Source: Tritrichomonas musculus (Eukaryota; Parabasalia; Tritrichomonadida; Tritrichomonadidae). Taken from it: a DNA stretch of 64,000 bases. Of this stretch, positions 20,114 through 29,919 are shown one piece after another. A model generated the notes under the pieces. The model was given only the letters and a program-made list of their open reading frames with translations. It was not told where the DNA came from and did no database searches. The position numbers and the translations under genes are program-made. The stretch covers positions 1,240,001 to 1,304,000 of the forward strand of contig JAPFFF010000029.1 of NCBI GenBank assembly GCA_039105265.1. The letters run 5' to 3'. How positions within the stretch are numbered: the stretch's first letter is position 1; each line of letters begins with the position of its first letter.

Positions 20114-21808
20114 TTAAATATTCAATTGCTCTCTTCTTCTTGTATTTGGATCCAAAAGATCATCATTAATTGTGCCATGATCAGTATCATAACTTCCTTT
20201 TCGATGCTTTCGCATCTTAAGCACAATAATTGCAGCCAGAATTCCAGCATCACAAATAGCTAAGACTATGATTGCTATCATTCCACCATAGTTGTAATCA
20301 ACCTTCACAATTGGAGGCTTTCTTACAAACGAAACAAATGCACGACTTTCTTTTTCTTCAAGTGTCTGAGCTTCAATGTATTTGTCATTATATTTAGCGC
20401 ATCTTGCTGTGTTGAACAATGAATTACTGAATCTCATTCTATCAACCATTTTTTGACAATCAAAATGGCCATCAAAGATCATGTATTCATCATTATGCCT
20501 AGGTCCATCATCAGTAACTCTTTCGATGTAAATTGCTTTTGGAGGCTCCAGCAACGATCCACTGATCATTGGAATCAAATCGTTCTGGTAAGCGATCATT
20601 TCAATGAATAGTTGTGCATTTTTAACAGAAACCGTTGTGTCAACAAAAGCAGTTGCTGTTTGCTTTATATATAAAGTGTCTGTGATTTCTATATTTGTAA
20701 GATTTGCTTTTGCGTGAGCAAGCAATGTCAGATTAATGATCTTGATCTTGACACTTTCATTTGCAGTGTTAATTGCATACAACTCTGTGTAGTTGACAAC
20801 ATTAACGTTCTCTATTTCAACAAGTTTTATTTCTTTGTCAACTCGAAGAGTTTTGATGTCTTCTAAATTCAATCTTCCTTTGATTTTCAATGTCGATTGT
20901 CCTCTTGTCTTGATCTCAAGACAGCCTTTTCCATACAAACTAACATTGATCTCGTTCGCTGTATCAAGATCGATTGTTGTGTTGTAATTCTCAGGAAGGA
21001 TGTAATTTAGATTGCCATCGACATAATGAATAGTCATGTTGTCTTCGGCACTGATGTATTCATTTTCATTCAGTGTGATATTGAAAACAAACTCTTTGTA
21101 AGGCAAATAGAGAACATACAAAGAGTTGTTTTTGTCTGCTTCAATCCGTTGATTTGCCCTGAGGAAATACTCAGCAATTTCATAGTTTAACACAGACGTG
21201 TCTTTATTCCAACTTTCGTCAAAGACTTTCGGCGTTGTGTACAAAGTGAAGCTGAAATTATCAGGAGGAATAAGATTGTTGATGTCTTTGTAATAAGAAA
21301 CTTTGATTGATTTAGCAACTTCACAAATTTTTGTTGACGGATTCAAAGTTATTGGCTGCTCGTCTTGTTCGTTTTCAGAGAGAATTTTTATTTTGTCATC
21401 TGTGTCAATGTCCACGTAGCCAGTATCGTTGAGATCAGTATCATTAAGGTCAGTGTTGTTGTTGTAATTGTAAGTGGCATAAATGCATGAATCTTTGTCG
21501 CCTGATCCAAAGTCGTAATATTGTTCATCACTGTTTTTGATACCGAATTCTTCCATGAAGTCAATGTATTCATCAGTGTAATATTTACGCGATACTGGAA
21601 CAATAAATCCATCCGGATCAAAGCAACAAAACTTTTTGTACTTGTTTTGGACATCAATGACTCTCAATTCGATATCAAGTTGCGTTTTGTATGTTCGAAC
21701 TATTTGAACTTGGTCGGTGAAAGATGTCATATAATAAAAAGGCTTGTCAGATTTGATTACTTCTTCGATTAATCCTTGCCTTTCTTTTTTAGAAAATGAC
21801 GAATTCAT
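20114..21808 (-). CDS. Single-pass membrane protein with beta-rich ectodomain, probably 5'-truncated
   Basis: The 564-residue protein has a long beta-strand-rich region (about 180-480) with many N-x-S/T sites, then one transmembrane helix at about 515-540 and a short basic cytoplasmic tail (K-M-R-K-H-R-K-G). That is the layout of trichomonad surface proteins, yet no signal peptide is present: it starts M-N-S-S-F-S-K-K. The frame upstream of the ATG stays open to the edge of the Polinton-like element 29 bp away, so the insertion may have removed the original 5' end. I do not recognise the ectodomain family; it may be a right-handed beta helix. A 12-nt tandem repeat near 21440 encodes N-D-T-D-L-style units. 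Confidence 0.7.
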   Translation of the reverse strand: MNSSFSKKERQGLIEEVIKSDKPFYYMTSFTDQVQIVRTYKTQLDIELRVIDVQNKYKKFCCFDPDGFIVPVSRKYYTDEYIDFMEEFGIKNSDEQYYDFGSGDKDSCIYATYNYNNNTDLNDTDLNDTGYVDIDTDDKIKILSENEQDEQPITLNPSTKICEVAKSIKVSYYKDINNLIPPDNFSFTLYTTPKVFDESWNKDTSVLNYEIAEYFLRANQRIEADKNNSLYVLYLPYKEFVFNITLNENEYISAEDNMTIHYVDGNLNYILPENYNTTIDLDTANEINVSLYGKGCLEIKTRGQSTLKIKGRLNLEDIKTLRVDKEIKLVEIENVNVVNYTELYAINTANESVKIKIINLTLLAHAKANLTNIEITDTLYIKQTATAFVDTTVSVKNAQLFIEMIAYQNDLIPMISGSLLEPPKAIYIERVTDDGPRHNDEYMIFDGHFDCQKMVDRMRFSNSLFNTARCAKYNDKYIEAQTLEEKESRAFVSFVRKPPIVKVDYNYGGMIAIIVLAICDAGILAAIIVLKMRKHRKGSYDTDHGTINDDLLDPNTRRREQLNI

Positions 21809-21836
21809 TTTTAGAAAAAGGTCCTTCTTTTTTAGA

Positions 21837-22099
21837 AGTAGTTATACATAGTGAAGGGGGGATAGATAACTAGTATAAGCAAATGGGGCTCTCCAGCTTT
21901 GAAAGCTTCCTGAAGAGACGATAATTTGAGGTACTTTGGAGATGTTTTATATTATAGCTCCCTCGCTTTGAAAAGCTCCCTCGCTATAATAAACCATATC
22001 TCCAAACAGCCCCAAGCAACCCCCACCCAGCCACCCTACACGGAGAGCCCCATTTGCTTATACTAGTTATCTATCCCCCCTTCACTATGTATAACTACT
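21837..22099. repeat. Left terminal module of the Polinton-like element
   Basis: This 263-bp module itself begins and ends with the same roughly 58-bp arm in opposite orientation, so it can fold back on itself. Its middle holds two copies of AGCTCCCTCGCT. It is the reverse complement of the module at 25260-25524. Confidence 0.92.
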
Positions 22100-22103
22100 T
22101 AAT

Positions 22104-22360
22104 ACCAACCCATCTCAAGCAACCCATCTCATACATCCACTCATGCAATCATCTCATGCAACCTATCTAGTATACTCCTACAGCAATCCATCTCACACAA
22201 ATCCACTCAAGTAATCATCTCAAGTAATCATCTCCCATATCTTGTATCGCAAATCATCTCATGCAACCATCACACACATCCACTCATGCAATCATCTCCC
22301 ATATCTCATCACATACATCTATTCATGCAACCACTTCATGTACACCCGATACCTACTCAA
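22104..22360. repeat. Minisatellite inside the Polinton-like element (left)
   Basis: Imperfect tandem words of the type CATCTCATGCAA and CCCATCTCAAGCAA. The same words occur in the opposite orientation at 24850-25250 and in a shorter patch at 22570-22745. Confidence 0.85.
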
Positions 22361-22386
22361 AAATAAATCTTTAATTGAATCCAAGC

Positions 22387-22570
22387 TTAATGATTCGTTG
22401 GCGTGTCAATATTAGTTGTCCCTGCAGGTTTAATTTTAATGTTGACAAATAATGGAGACTTTAATATGACAGGTTGGTACATGAAATCTACTAGCCTCAT
22501 TTCGATGTGTTTTAGTGAATCGGTAAATGTTTTAATTTTGATTGGTTTAGATGAATCGTAATCAATTATA
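22387..22570 (-). pseudogene. Small coding scrap in the Polinton-like element
   Basis: A short coding-like stretch between two minisatellite patches, of about 60 codons. I do not recognise the product. It may be the end of an element gene whose remainder is gone. Confidence 0.35.
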
Positions 22571-22740
22571 ATAGGTGCCTGTGAGTGGATTTGTGTGAGA
22601 TGGGTTGCTTGAGATGATTGCATGAGATGGGTTGCTTGAGTGGATTTGTGTGAGATGATTGCATGAGATGATTGCTGTAGGAGTATGCTAGATAGGTTGC
22701 TTGAGATGGGTTGCTTGAGATGGGTTGCTGTAGGAGTATG

Positions 22741-23530
22741 CTAGAATTGGTTACCTGATTTCGAGTCAATAATATATGCGTCCTTGCTCACCCGATTTCT
22801 TTTCTTTGAGAATGGTTCATCAGCTAATACAATTCTAACCCTATCATTTGTTTTGAAATCATATGGGTTGATGCTTGATTTAGTATTGATGTATGTTAGT
22901 TTATCATCTTTAGTTATATCATTAGGAGCTCTATTATCTAATCCCCTATGAGGAGTATTGTTATACGCATCAATCAAATCATTCATTTCAGTTTCATCAA
23001 TATATCTATTCTCACCAATAGCATCACGAATCGTTCGCATGAATCGATTAATGATACCAAGTACATTATGATTGTTGTCTTCAGTAGTGGTGTATATTAT
23101 ATTGTTCGATTTCATAAAACCAAGTACCTCGTTTGATAGATATGCAGCATCTTGGTCGCTGGCTATTGAATAAATATTGTGTACATCTTTTATGAAACAT
23201 TGTAGCGCGTTGATAACGGATTTTGAACCCTTGCCTTGTAACGGATATGCATATGCCTTCCTCGTATTAATATTGATGAACATTAAATAATTGAGACCTC
23301 CCTTATGCTTTTCATTAATAAATGTATCCATCTGGTATCCGTGTAAATGTTTCGATACGATTGGCATATATTTAGCTTTGGGTACCTTAACATCATGGAC
23401 AATATTTTTGTCTAGAAAATCGTTAGCATCTTTCGCCGTGAAACCATATCGTTTAGCTAACGGAACAAATTTAGATTTGCTCTTTCACGGATATTTTTTA
23501 AATAATTCATCAAGTGTATTATAACTCATT
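22741..23530 (-). pseudogene. RVE-type integrase region of the Polinton-like element
   Basis: The core resembles retroviral-type integrases as used by Polintons: a Y-Q-M-D-T strand, then A-S-D-Q-D-A-A-Y, a helix with R-F-M-R-T-I-R-D, and Y-N-N-T-P-H-R-G, the usual end of the catalytic domain. A basic C-terminal part follows. Such integrases join the element ends to host DNA in the nucleus. It reads as a fossil copy with about one break. The neighbouring 422-codon gene lies on the same strand just upstream. Confidence 0.75.
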
Positions 23531-23550
23531 TGATTTTAGATTAAACTAGC

Positions 23551-24819
23551 TTATGTATATAACATCTTATCAAATGGTAGGAATTGCATCTCTATACAAA
23601 ATGATTCGTTTCGAGGAATCTTAATGGGGATATTATTATGACGACCTGAATAAAACTCAATCCAAAATCCTTGGTCAGTGGAGTTTAATTTATAATACTT
23701 TATTGGTATGAAATCAACTGCACTGTTTCCTATATAATGACGTGAGGATTGTTCAGCAATGGATGAACATATCTTGCATGGTTGTCGGTCCCAAACGTTA
23801 TAAAAATCTAATCGTCTCAGCCACACATTTTTGTATTTTTGGGGATTATTTTGATTTGGTCCGTACCCAATATTCATTACATCGGCGAAATCGTATCTTC
23901 TGTAATTAGAATCGGTCTCCCTTTCATTAAATGTAATCTTAAAATCAATATAATATAATCCAACATTGATTGGATCTAATTTATTTATCTGGTCAGCTGT
24001 TTGTGGTGGCAGTTCTTCAAATATATAACTATTCTCTATCTTAACATTATTTGGTGAAAACAAAGTTTCAATGAATGTGTTTAGACTATAATCATAATAA
24101 CCATCCATTTGCAAATCATTATTACTCCTATCAATATCGTCCTGATGGAATAACGGTATTAATTTATCAGCATTGGTTCGTTTAAAATCTAGTATTTCTT
24201 TAACAGCAGCATCATATTCATCTTTAGTCTTAAATATGAAACCATATACATCTTTAATTAGATTAATTGGACCTGTAATCGGTTTGTAATATCTTTGTAA
24301 TATTTTTCCATAACTGGTTAGCGCATCTTTTATCGTATCGAGAGCAATCTTATGTTTTGTAATTGCATTTTTATTATATTCTTCAAACTTTGGTTTAATC
24401 TGTTTTTCAACATCGTCGAATAGCTTTCTAAAATCGTGCTCAGTGCCTAGCCATGAGATAATTTTGGATGAGACCTCTGCTTTTTGTTTTTCTGTAAGCA
24501 TATCATATATCTCATCATTAGTCTTATCGGGATTTTTATTTTTGAGGTCATCGAATGTACATCTTAAATATTTCCTAACTCTCAAATCAAATTCCAATTT
24601 CCTTCTTCGAGCCAACATATTAATATTCCTTACACCAATAATAGTTTCACCACGATTAGCTGTACACCATTCATAGGGGAAATCAAAATAGTACCTATTG
24701 AACTTATCTTTATCGGGCTTCCCATCTTCTAGAAAGAATGCTGATTCGATAGGAATGGGTACCTGCTCATCTGTGATATTATCAATGGTTGGATGTAGTG
24801 ATTTAAACCTACTATACAT
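23551..24819 (-). CDS. Polinton-like element protein of unknown function (422 aa)
   Basis: This gene looks whole, from the ATG next to the right minisatellite to its stop 21 bp before the integrase region. It is lysine- and asparagine-rich, with a helical middle part (about 110-250) and a beta-rich C-terminal third. I cannot match it to a named family. By position it could be a structural or replication protein of the element, but that is inference. It uses the same codon preference as the integrase region. Confidence 0.6.
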   Translation of the reverse strand: MYSRFKSLHPTIDNITDEQVPIPIESAFFLEDGKPDKDKFNRYYFDFPYEWCTANRGETIIGVRNINMLARRRKLEFDLRVRKYLRCTFDDLKNKNPDKTNDEIYDMLTEKQKAEVSSKIISWLGTEHDFRKLFDDVEKQIKPKFEEYNKNAITKHKIALDTIKDALTSYGKILQRYYKPITGPINLIKDVYGFIFKTKDEYDAAVKEILDFKRTNADKLIPLFHQDDIDRSNNDLQMDGYYDYSLNTFIETLFSPNNVKIENSYIFEELPPQTADQINKLDPINVGLYYIDFKITFNERETDSNYRRYDFADVMNIGYGPNQNNPQKYKNVWLRRLDFYNVWDRQPCKICSSIAEQSSRHYIGNSAVDFIPIKYYKLNSTDQGFWIEFYSGRHNNIPIKIPRNESFCIEMQFLPFDKMLYT

Positions 24820-24839
24820 TTATGATTCAATTAAAGATT

Positions 24840-25255
24840 TATTTTTGAGTAGGTATCGGGTGTACATGAAGTGGTTGCATGAGTAGATGTATGTGATGAG
24901 ATATGGGAGATGATTGCATGAGTGGATGTGTGTGATGGTTGCATGAGATGATTTGCGATACAAGATATGGGAGATGGGTTGCATTAGTGGATGTGTGTGA
25001 TGTGTTGCATAAGTGGATTTGTGTGAGATGGGTTGCTTGAGATGATTGCATGAGATGGGTTGCTTGAGTGGATTTGTGTGAGATGGGTTGCTTGAGTGGA
25101 TTTGTGTGAGATGATTGCTTGAGATGGGTTGCTTGAGATGATTGCTTGAGATGGGTTGCTTGAGATGGGTTGCTTGAGATGGGTTGCTTGAGATGGGTTG
25201 CTTGAGATGGGTTGCTTGAGATGGGTTGCTGTAGGAGTATTCTAGATAGGTTGGT
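24840..25255. repeat. Minisatellite of 14-bp GAGATGGGTTGCTT units (right)
   Basis: The part from about 25080 to 25232 is a nearly regular run of GAGATGGGTTGCTT with occasional GATTGCTT variants. Further left the units are more mixed (GAGTGGATTTGTGT). It mirrors the left minisatellite in inverted orientation. Confidence 0.9.
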
Positions 25256-25259
25256 ATTA

Positions 25260-25524
25260 AGTAGTTATACATAGTGAAGGGGGGATAGATAACTAGTATA
25301 AGCAAATGGGGCTCTCCGTGTAGGGTGGCTGGGTGGGGGTTGCTTGGGGGCTGTTTGGAGATATGGTTTATTATAGCGAGGGAGCTTTTCAAAGCGAGGG
25401 AGCTATAATATAAAACATCTCCAAAGTACCTCAAATTATCGTCTCTTCAGGAAGCTTTCAAAGCCAGAGAGCCCCATTTGCTTATACTAGTTATCTATCC
25501 CCCCCTTCACTATGTATAACTACT
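25260..25524. repeat. Right terminal module of the Polinton-like element
   Basis: Reverse complement of 21837-22099, again with roughly 58-bp inverted arms at both of its own ends. Confidence 0.92.
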
Positions 25525-25609
25525 GCATTTTGATGATCAATTTACTTTTATTTTTTTTAAATTTTTAAACGGAAATATAATGGAATAAAAGTGTGTGATA
25601 CATTTTTTA

Positions 25610-26106
25610 TTTCTATAAAAGTTCAAAGGAAGCAAATTCATGCTAAGCTAGAGGATACGTATGGTCCTAATGCATACTCATATAAACAGGTAAAATATTG
25701 GGTGAAACAGTTCAAATTAGAGAGAATAAATCTTTTTTCTTGACCAACAAAAAAATTATCGGGTTGATATGATAAAAATCATTTTAAAAATATTAACAAA
25801 AGCTAGAAATTCAAATTTTAAATGGATTCTCAATGGTGATGAGTTATTGCTTTTCGGAAGCGTTGAAGAAAAAATGGATCCACATTTGTATGACGATAAA
25901 AATGATCTCAAAAATAGCATAACAGAAATTTTGGACTCATCTTAACAAGAATTTTTCGAAAAAATTTTTATAACCTAGGAAGAAAGATTAAAGATTTATA
26001 TTCGCACAAAAGGTGAATACGTTCAATAAAGAGTTATTTATTAAAAAAAATAAATTTTTATTTTGATTATTTTGTATCAAAGGTAAAGACTTAATGACCA
26101 CCCTAT
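25610..26106 (+). pseudogene. Mariner transposase fossil A with right end
   Basis: Coding scraps in the plus direction match mariner transposase in order: an N-terminal helix-turn-helix piece (I-H-A-K-L-E-D-T-Y-G, Y-K-Q-V-K-Y-W-V-K-Q-F), then a jump to the catalytic part (F-K-W-I-L-N-G-D-E), then the family's C-terminus (K-G-E-Y-V-Q). Roughly 100 residues between the first two pieces are deleted, and the pieces lie in different frames. Downstream, GACTTAATGACCACCCTATA at 26087-26106 looks like the terminal inverted repeat. The left end is not found and may have been lost where the Polinton-like element now sits. Confidence 0.75.
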
Positions 26107-26400
26107 ATCTATAGTAGGTTAATCATCATTTACAGATTCATAACTAGTGGATTCATCAAAATTTTGATAAAATTATTTTTTAAAATGAGATATTTTTTCT
26201 GATTTTGATAGGAAAAGTTTTTGGCATTAACAAAATATTGAATTAAAAAAAAAATAATAATTCAAATTTTTCTATATAAAAATTTTACATTTGTTTTTTA
26301 CTAAAAAAGCTTTTTTCATTCTCTACAAAACTTGTTTTGGGCCTAAAAGTTTTCTCCCTTAATTTTGGATACATTTTATATCATTCAGGAAATGCATATT
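26107..26400. other. AT-rich spacer before the P-like transposon
   Basis: No gene or repeat recognised. The sequence continues on the other side of the P-like element after 32716, so it is part of the pre-insertion target region. Confidence 0.4.
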
Positions 26401-26980
26401 GTTGATTCAGAGGTGGTCGAAATTTTATTCTAATGATTTTTGACAAATTATAAATTAGATATATATAGAACTAATATAGCATATTATAGTAATATAGGTT
26501 TTATGTCATGAAACCGCTGGTACATCGAAAAAATGATGTGATAAATTGAAAAATTAATTGTTCAATTTCTCAAAATTGGATGATTGAAAAACAAGTTCAA
26601 TATATCCTTATAATATAATAGTATTAATTAAATATAATCTTTATATAATTAATATATATATTATTTTAATTCTTAATTTTTGATGTATTTTTCATTTTGT
26701 AATATAAAAAATTTTGACTAAAGAACAGATAGAAATTGACTCTATGGCCCAAATTAATTCATTATGTTTATTATACTTGTTTATACAATATTTATAAATA
26801 TTGCAATAAATTATTGGATATCCATGAAATTATTGAAATTATAAATTTTTCATGAGATGTAAAAAATCGTTTTTTTTAGAAGTGCGGGAACTATAAAAAG
26901 TCTCCAATATCCTTTATTTTTTAATATTATATTATTTACTCTATATAGAATATAAAAAACATAAAATAAAAATTATTTAT

Positions 26981-27900
26981 TCGACAGGTGTAGTTTTATA
27001 AACATTTTAGTTTTTAATTGTAAACTATTGAATATGGAATTAATAAAGATAATATATTTGGATCAAATAGATAACTGTAACTGACTTTTTAACATAAATG
27101 CAAGTTATTTTAAATCTAATATCAGTGTATTAAATGTTCTTTATATTATTTTACATTAATTAAGATATAATGATTATCTCGTTGATCAAATAGGAATAAG
27201 AAAAAAGAATGAAAATGAATATAAATACAGATTATTTTATGTAAATATAAAGTTTATTTGGGTAATATATCAAATAATCAAAAAAAATCTTCAATTAATA
27301 TTGAGAAATATACTTTCTTTTAGAAAAAAAAGTGATTAACTTATGGAAAATACTTTATTTAAGGAGATTATAATTTTTTTCAATAAATTTTGATGAAAAC
27401 TTCTTTTATGGAAAAATCATATTAAATTTTCTTTTCATATGTATAGAATATACTTGAATAAGTATTTAGGAAGTGTTATATATCTTTTATTTCTTGAAAT
27501 TTCGCATAAATTACTTTAAAATAAATAAAATAAAGAAACAAAACATAAATAAAATTGAATTACCTAAAAAGTTGATACTTCTTAAAAAGTCAATCGAAAA
27601 TTATCAAAAAGTGAACCGAAAATTAACAAAAAGTGAACCGAAAATAAACAAAAAATAAATCATAAATTATCAAAAAGTCGATCGAAAGTTTACAAAAAGT
27701 GAACCGAAAATTATCAAAAAGTGAACCGAAAATTAACAAAAAGTGAACCGAAATTTAACAAAAAATAAACAAAAAGTTATCAAAAAGTCATTCGAAGATT
27801 ATCAAAAAGTGAACCGAAAATTATCAAAAAATTAAAAATAACGTTTTCCCCAGAAAAAAAATAAGTTTTATAAAAGTTAAAATAGAGCTACGCCTGTCGA
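26981..27900. mobile_element. Possible further nested element, TIR TCGACAGGYGTAG
   Basis: TCGACAGGTGTAG at 26981-26993 and the complement of TCGACAGGCGTAG at 27888-27900 form a 13-bp inverted pair with one mismatch. I found no target duplication, so it may be a subterminal repeat of the surrounding element rather than a separate insertion. Confidence 0.5.
27573..27840. repeat. 22-bp minisatellite (AAAAAGTGAACCGAAAATTA type)
   Basis: About a dozen imperfect tandem units built on AAAAAGTGAACCGAAAATTA with TCGATCGAAAG-like variants. It gives a short open frame that looks spurious. Confidence 0.88.
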
Positions 27901-28756
27901 GTGATATTTTTTTATATTTTAATATGATATAATATATTTATATATATAAATATATAATAATAGTTATCCCCTTGAAATTCAATCTATCCCTCAAAATAAG
28001 CTCAAATAAAACAAATATTTTATAAAATGCAAATATTATTATTTAAAAAAGTTATTTTTCTTTATAACCAACATATATTATATATTAGATTAAATAAATC
28101 ATATAAATATAAAAATAATATTAATTTGTATATCAGATATCGAGATAACACAACAAATTTCTGTTTTTTTAAATAATCAGTATTTTGATGAATAATTAAT
28201 CAATTTCATTTTATACCAATAAATGGAATATTAAAAAGTTTATTAATATTAAAATGAAAATAATATTAAAGTATTCTTGATAAGATACAAAGATAATGAA
28301 CATACTAAATTATACAAAAATACGTTATTTAAGTTCTCGCACTTCTTTTTTTTTTTGAAATAATCATTTTTTCTTGAAGTGTAATAAAGATGAAATTAAA
28401 TTATCCTAGATTTCTTAATTATAATGATTTATTAAATATTAATTTTATATTATTGCATGCTAGCTTTAACGATAGGTTTTTCTATCATTGAAATAAAAAT
28501 GAATATCCGCATTTAGATTATAAAACAATATTAGCAAATGTTTTATTTCTAATATTTTTTATAAAGCAATTAATATTTTAAATATTTTTAAAAAATTATT
28601 ATTTTCCAAGTTATTAAAAAGATATTAATAAATATTACTATCATTCAACTTTTTCAGAAGGTATTTTTTTATAATTTAATAAATTTTAATTTAAATTAAA
28701 TTTATAGAAAAATTTTCCCGATTTTTTTTTGTCCATATTCACATCTAATTTATTAT

Positions 28757-29764
28757 AAAAGGGGTCGACTCTCTCAAATTTTTTTTGATTGAAAAATAAT
28801 AATATCTTAAAAATTAAATATTCTTTCTATTTAATAAATTCTTAAATCAATATCTGATAAAATCTATATTAATTTAATATATCTTATAAAACAAAATATT
28901 TGCTATTTATTCTATTAATCATTAAAATAAGTTATATATATAAATAATGTAAATAATAAATCATTTAAGAATACAAAATATTTGCTATTTATTCTATTAT
29001 GATATTTGAGGCTTTTTCTTAAATGATTTATTATTTACATTATTTATATATAACTTGAAATATAATAATAATTTATAACAAATTATATTATTGATATTCA
29101 AGAAATTATTGTTTTTTATAAATAAAAATTTTGAATTAATAATTGAATAAAATGCTAGTTTTTGAAAAAATTATTTTGATAATATCTGAATTTTGAAAAT
29201 ATATTATATTTATTAACAAATACTTATTATTTGGATAATATATTATTTATATCATCATATTAATGATAATATATTTATTATATATAATATAAATTATATA
29301 TATATTATTATAAAATATTAATTTACATTTTTACTCAGTTTATATGTATATCACAATTGAGAATTAATTATAATAACGTATTAATTCAATTTTATTTTTC
29401 ATAAATAAATTTATCTTACATGATATTTAATTAATTACTTTTTAATTAATTTAAAAGATGTAAAATAAATTATAAAAAAAGAATATATGACTTAAATGTT
29501 ACAAAATATTTATATATTTGGATATTTACAAATTCCGAAAATCTCTTTGAATGGTGGAAATTAGATAAGAACTCAAAAATATTTTCCCCTTTCAAAAGTT
29601 AAACTTTTTCTGTTTTTATTTTTTTTAGTGAAATATCTCTATTTTGGCTAATAGAATCGGCTTCATATTTAAAATTGCATCATGTTATTGATAATGCCAA
29701 TATTATTTATTAATAATTTTTTATAATTTTAGAATTTGGTAACCGCCAAAGGTCGAACCCTTTT
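28757..29764. mobile_element. Nested non-autonomous element, 1008 bp, TIR AAAAGGGKTCGAC, 8-bp target duplication
   Basis: Left end AAAAGGGGTCGAC (28757-28769), right-end complement AAAAGGGTTCGAC (29752-29764), 12 of 13 matching. Both flanks carry TTTATTAT (28749-28756 and 29765-29772). The interior holds a long hairpin (arms 28929-28971 and 29016-29056) and no gene. The terminus resembles that of its P-like host element. Confidence 0.75.
28929..29056. repeat. Long hairpin with 41-43-nt arms
   Basis: The arm at 28929-28971 is the complement of 29016-29056 apart from one TA unit, with a 44-nt loop. A direct repeat of about 25 bp containing TTTGCTATTTATTCTATTA occurs both just before the left arm and in the loop. 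It sits inside the nested 28757-29764 element. Confidence 0.9.
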
Positions 29765-29919
29765 TTTATTATTAAAGCATTCTAATTGATATCCAGGATT
29801 ACTAAGGATTTTGTCATGACAATTTTTCAATATTTATATTTTAAAATCATAATAAAATTGGCGCCAAAAAATCATAAAAAATTTTAAACAAAAATCGTGC
29901 TATAATTTGATATTTAATT

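Larger units (their letters stand above)
21837..25524 (-). mobile_element. Short Polinton/Maverick-like element (fossil)
   Basis: A 3.7-kb element bounded by AGTAGTTATAC at the left and its complement at the right. Each end is a 263-265-bp module, and the two modules are reverse complements with only a few differences, so the insertion looks recent. Inside, on the minus strand, are an RVE-type integrase region, a 422-codon gene and a small coding scrap, separated by GAGATGGGTTGCTT-type minisatellites. There is no polymerase, packaging ATPase or protease, so it is a deletion derivative of the usual 15-25-kb element. It is broken, with about one or two breaks in the coding part. I found no clear target duplication. 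Confidence 0.78.
26878..28346. mobile_element. Nested element, 1469 bp, TIR AGAAGTGCGRGAACT
   Basis: Left end AGAAGTGCGGGAACT (26878-26892), right end complement AGAAGTGCGAGAACT (28332-28346): 14 of 15 match. The flanks are T-runs of at least eight, compatible with an 8-bp TTTTTTTT duplication but not proving it. It lies inside the P-like transposon and itself contains the 26981-27900 repeat pair. No coding capacity. Confidence 0.7.

Noticed and set aside
24820-25434. 204-codon minus-strand ORF over the minisatellite
   Set aside because: Encodes only the repeat translation (S-N-P-S-Q-A-T-H-L-K-Q-P); not a gene.
27473-27658. 61-codon ORF rich in K and N
   Set aside because: Starts at GTG and runs into the 22-bp minisatellite; no protein character.
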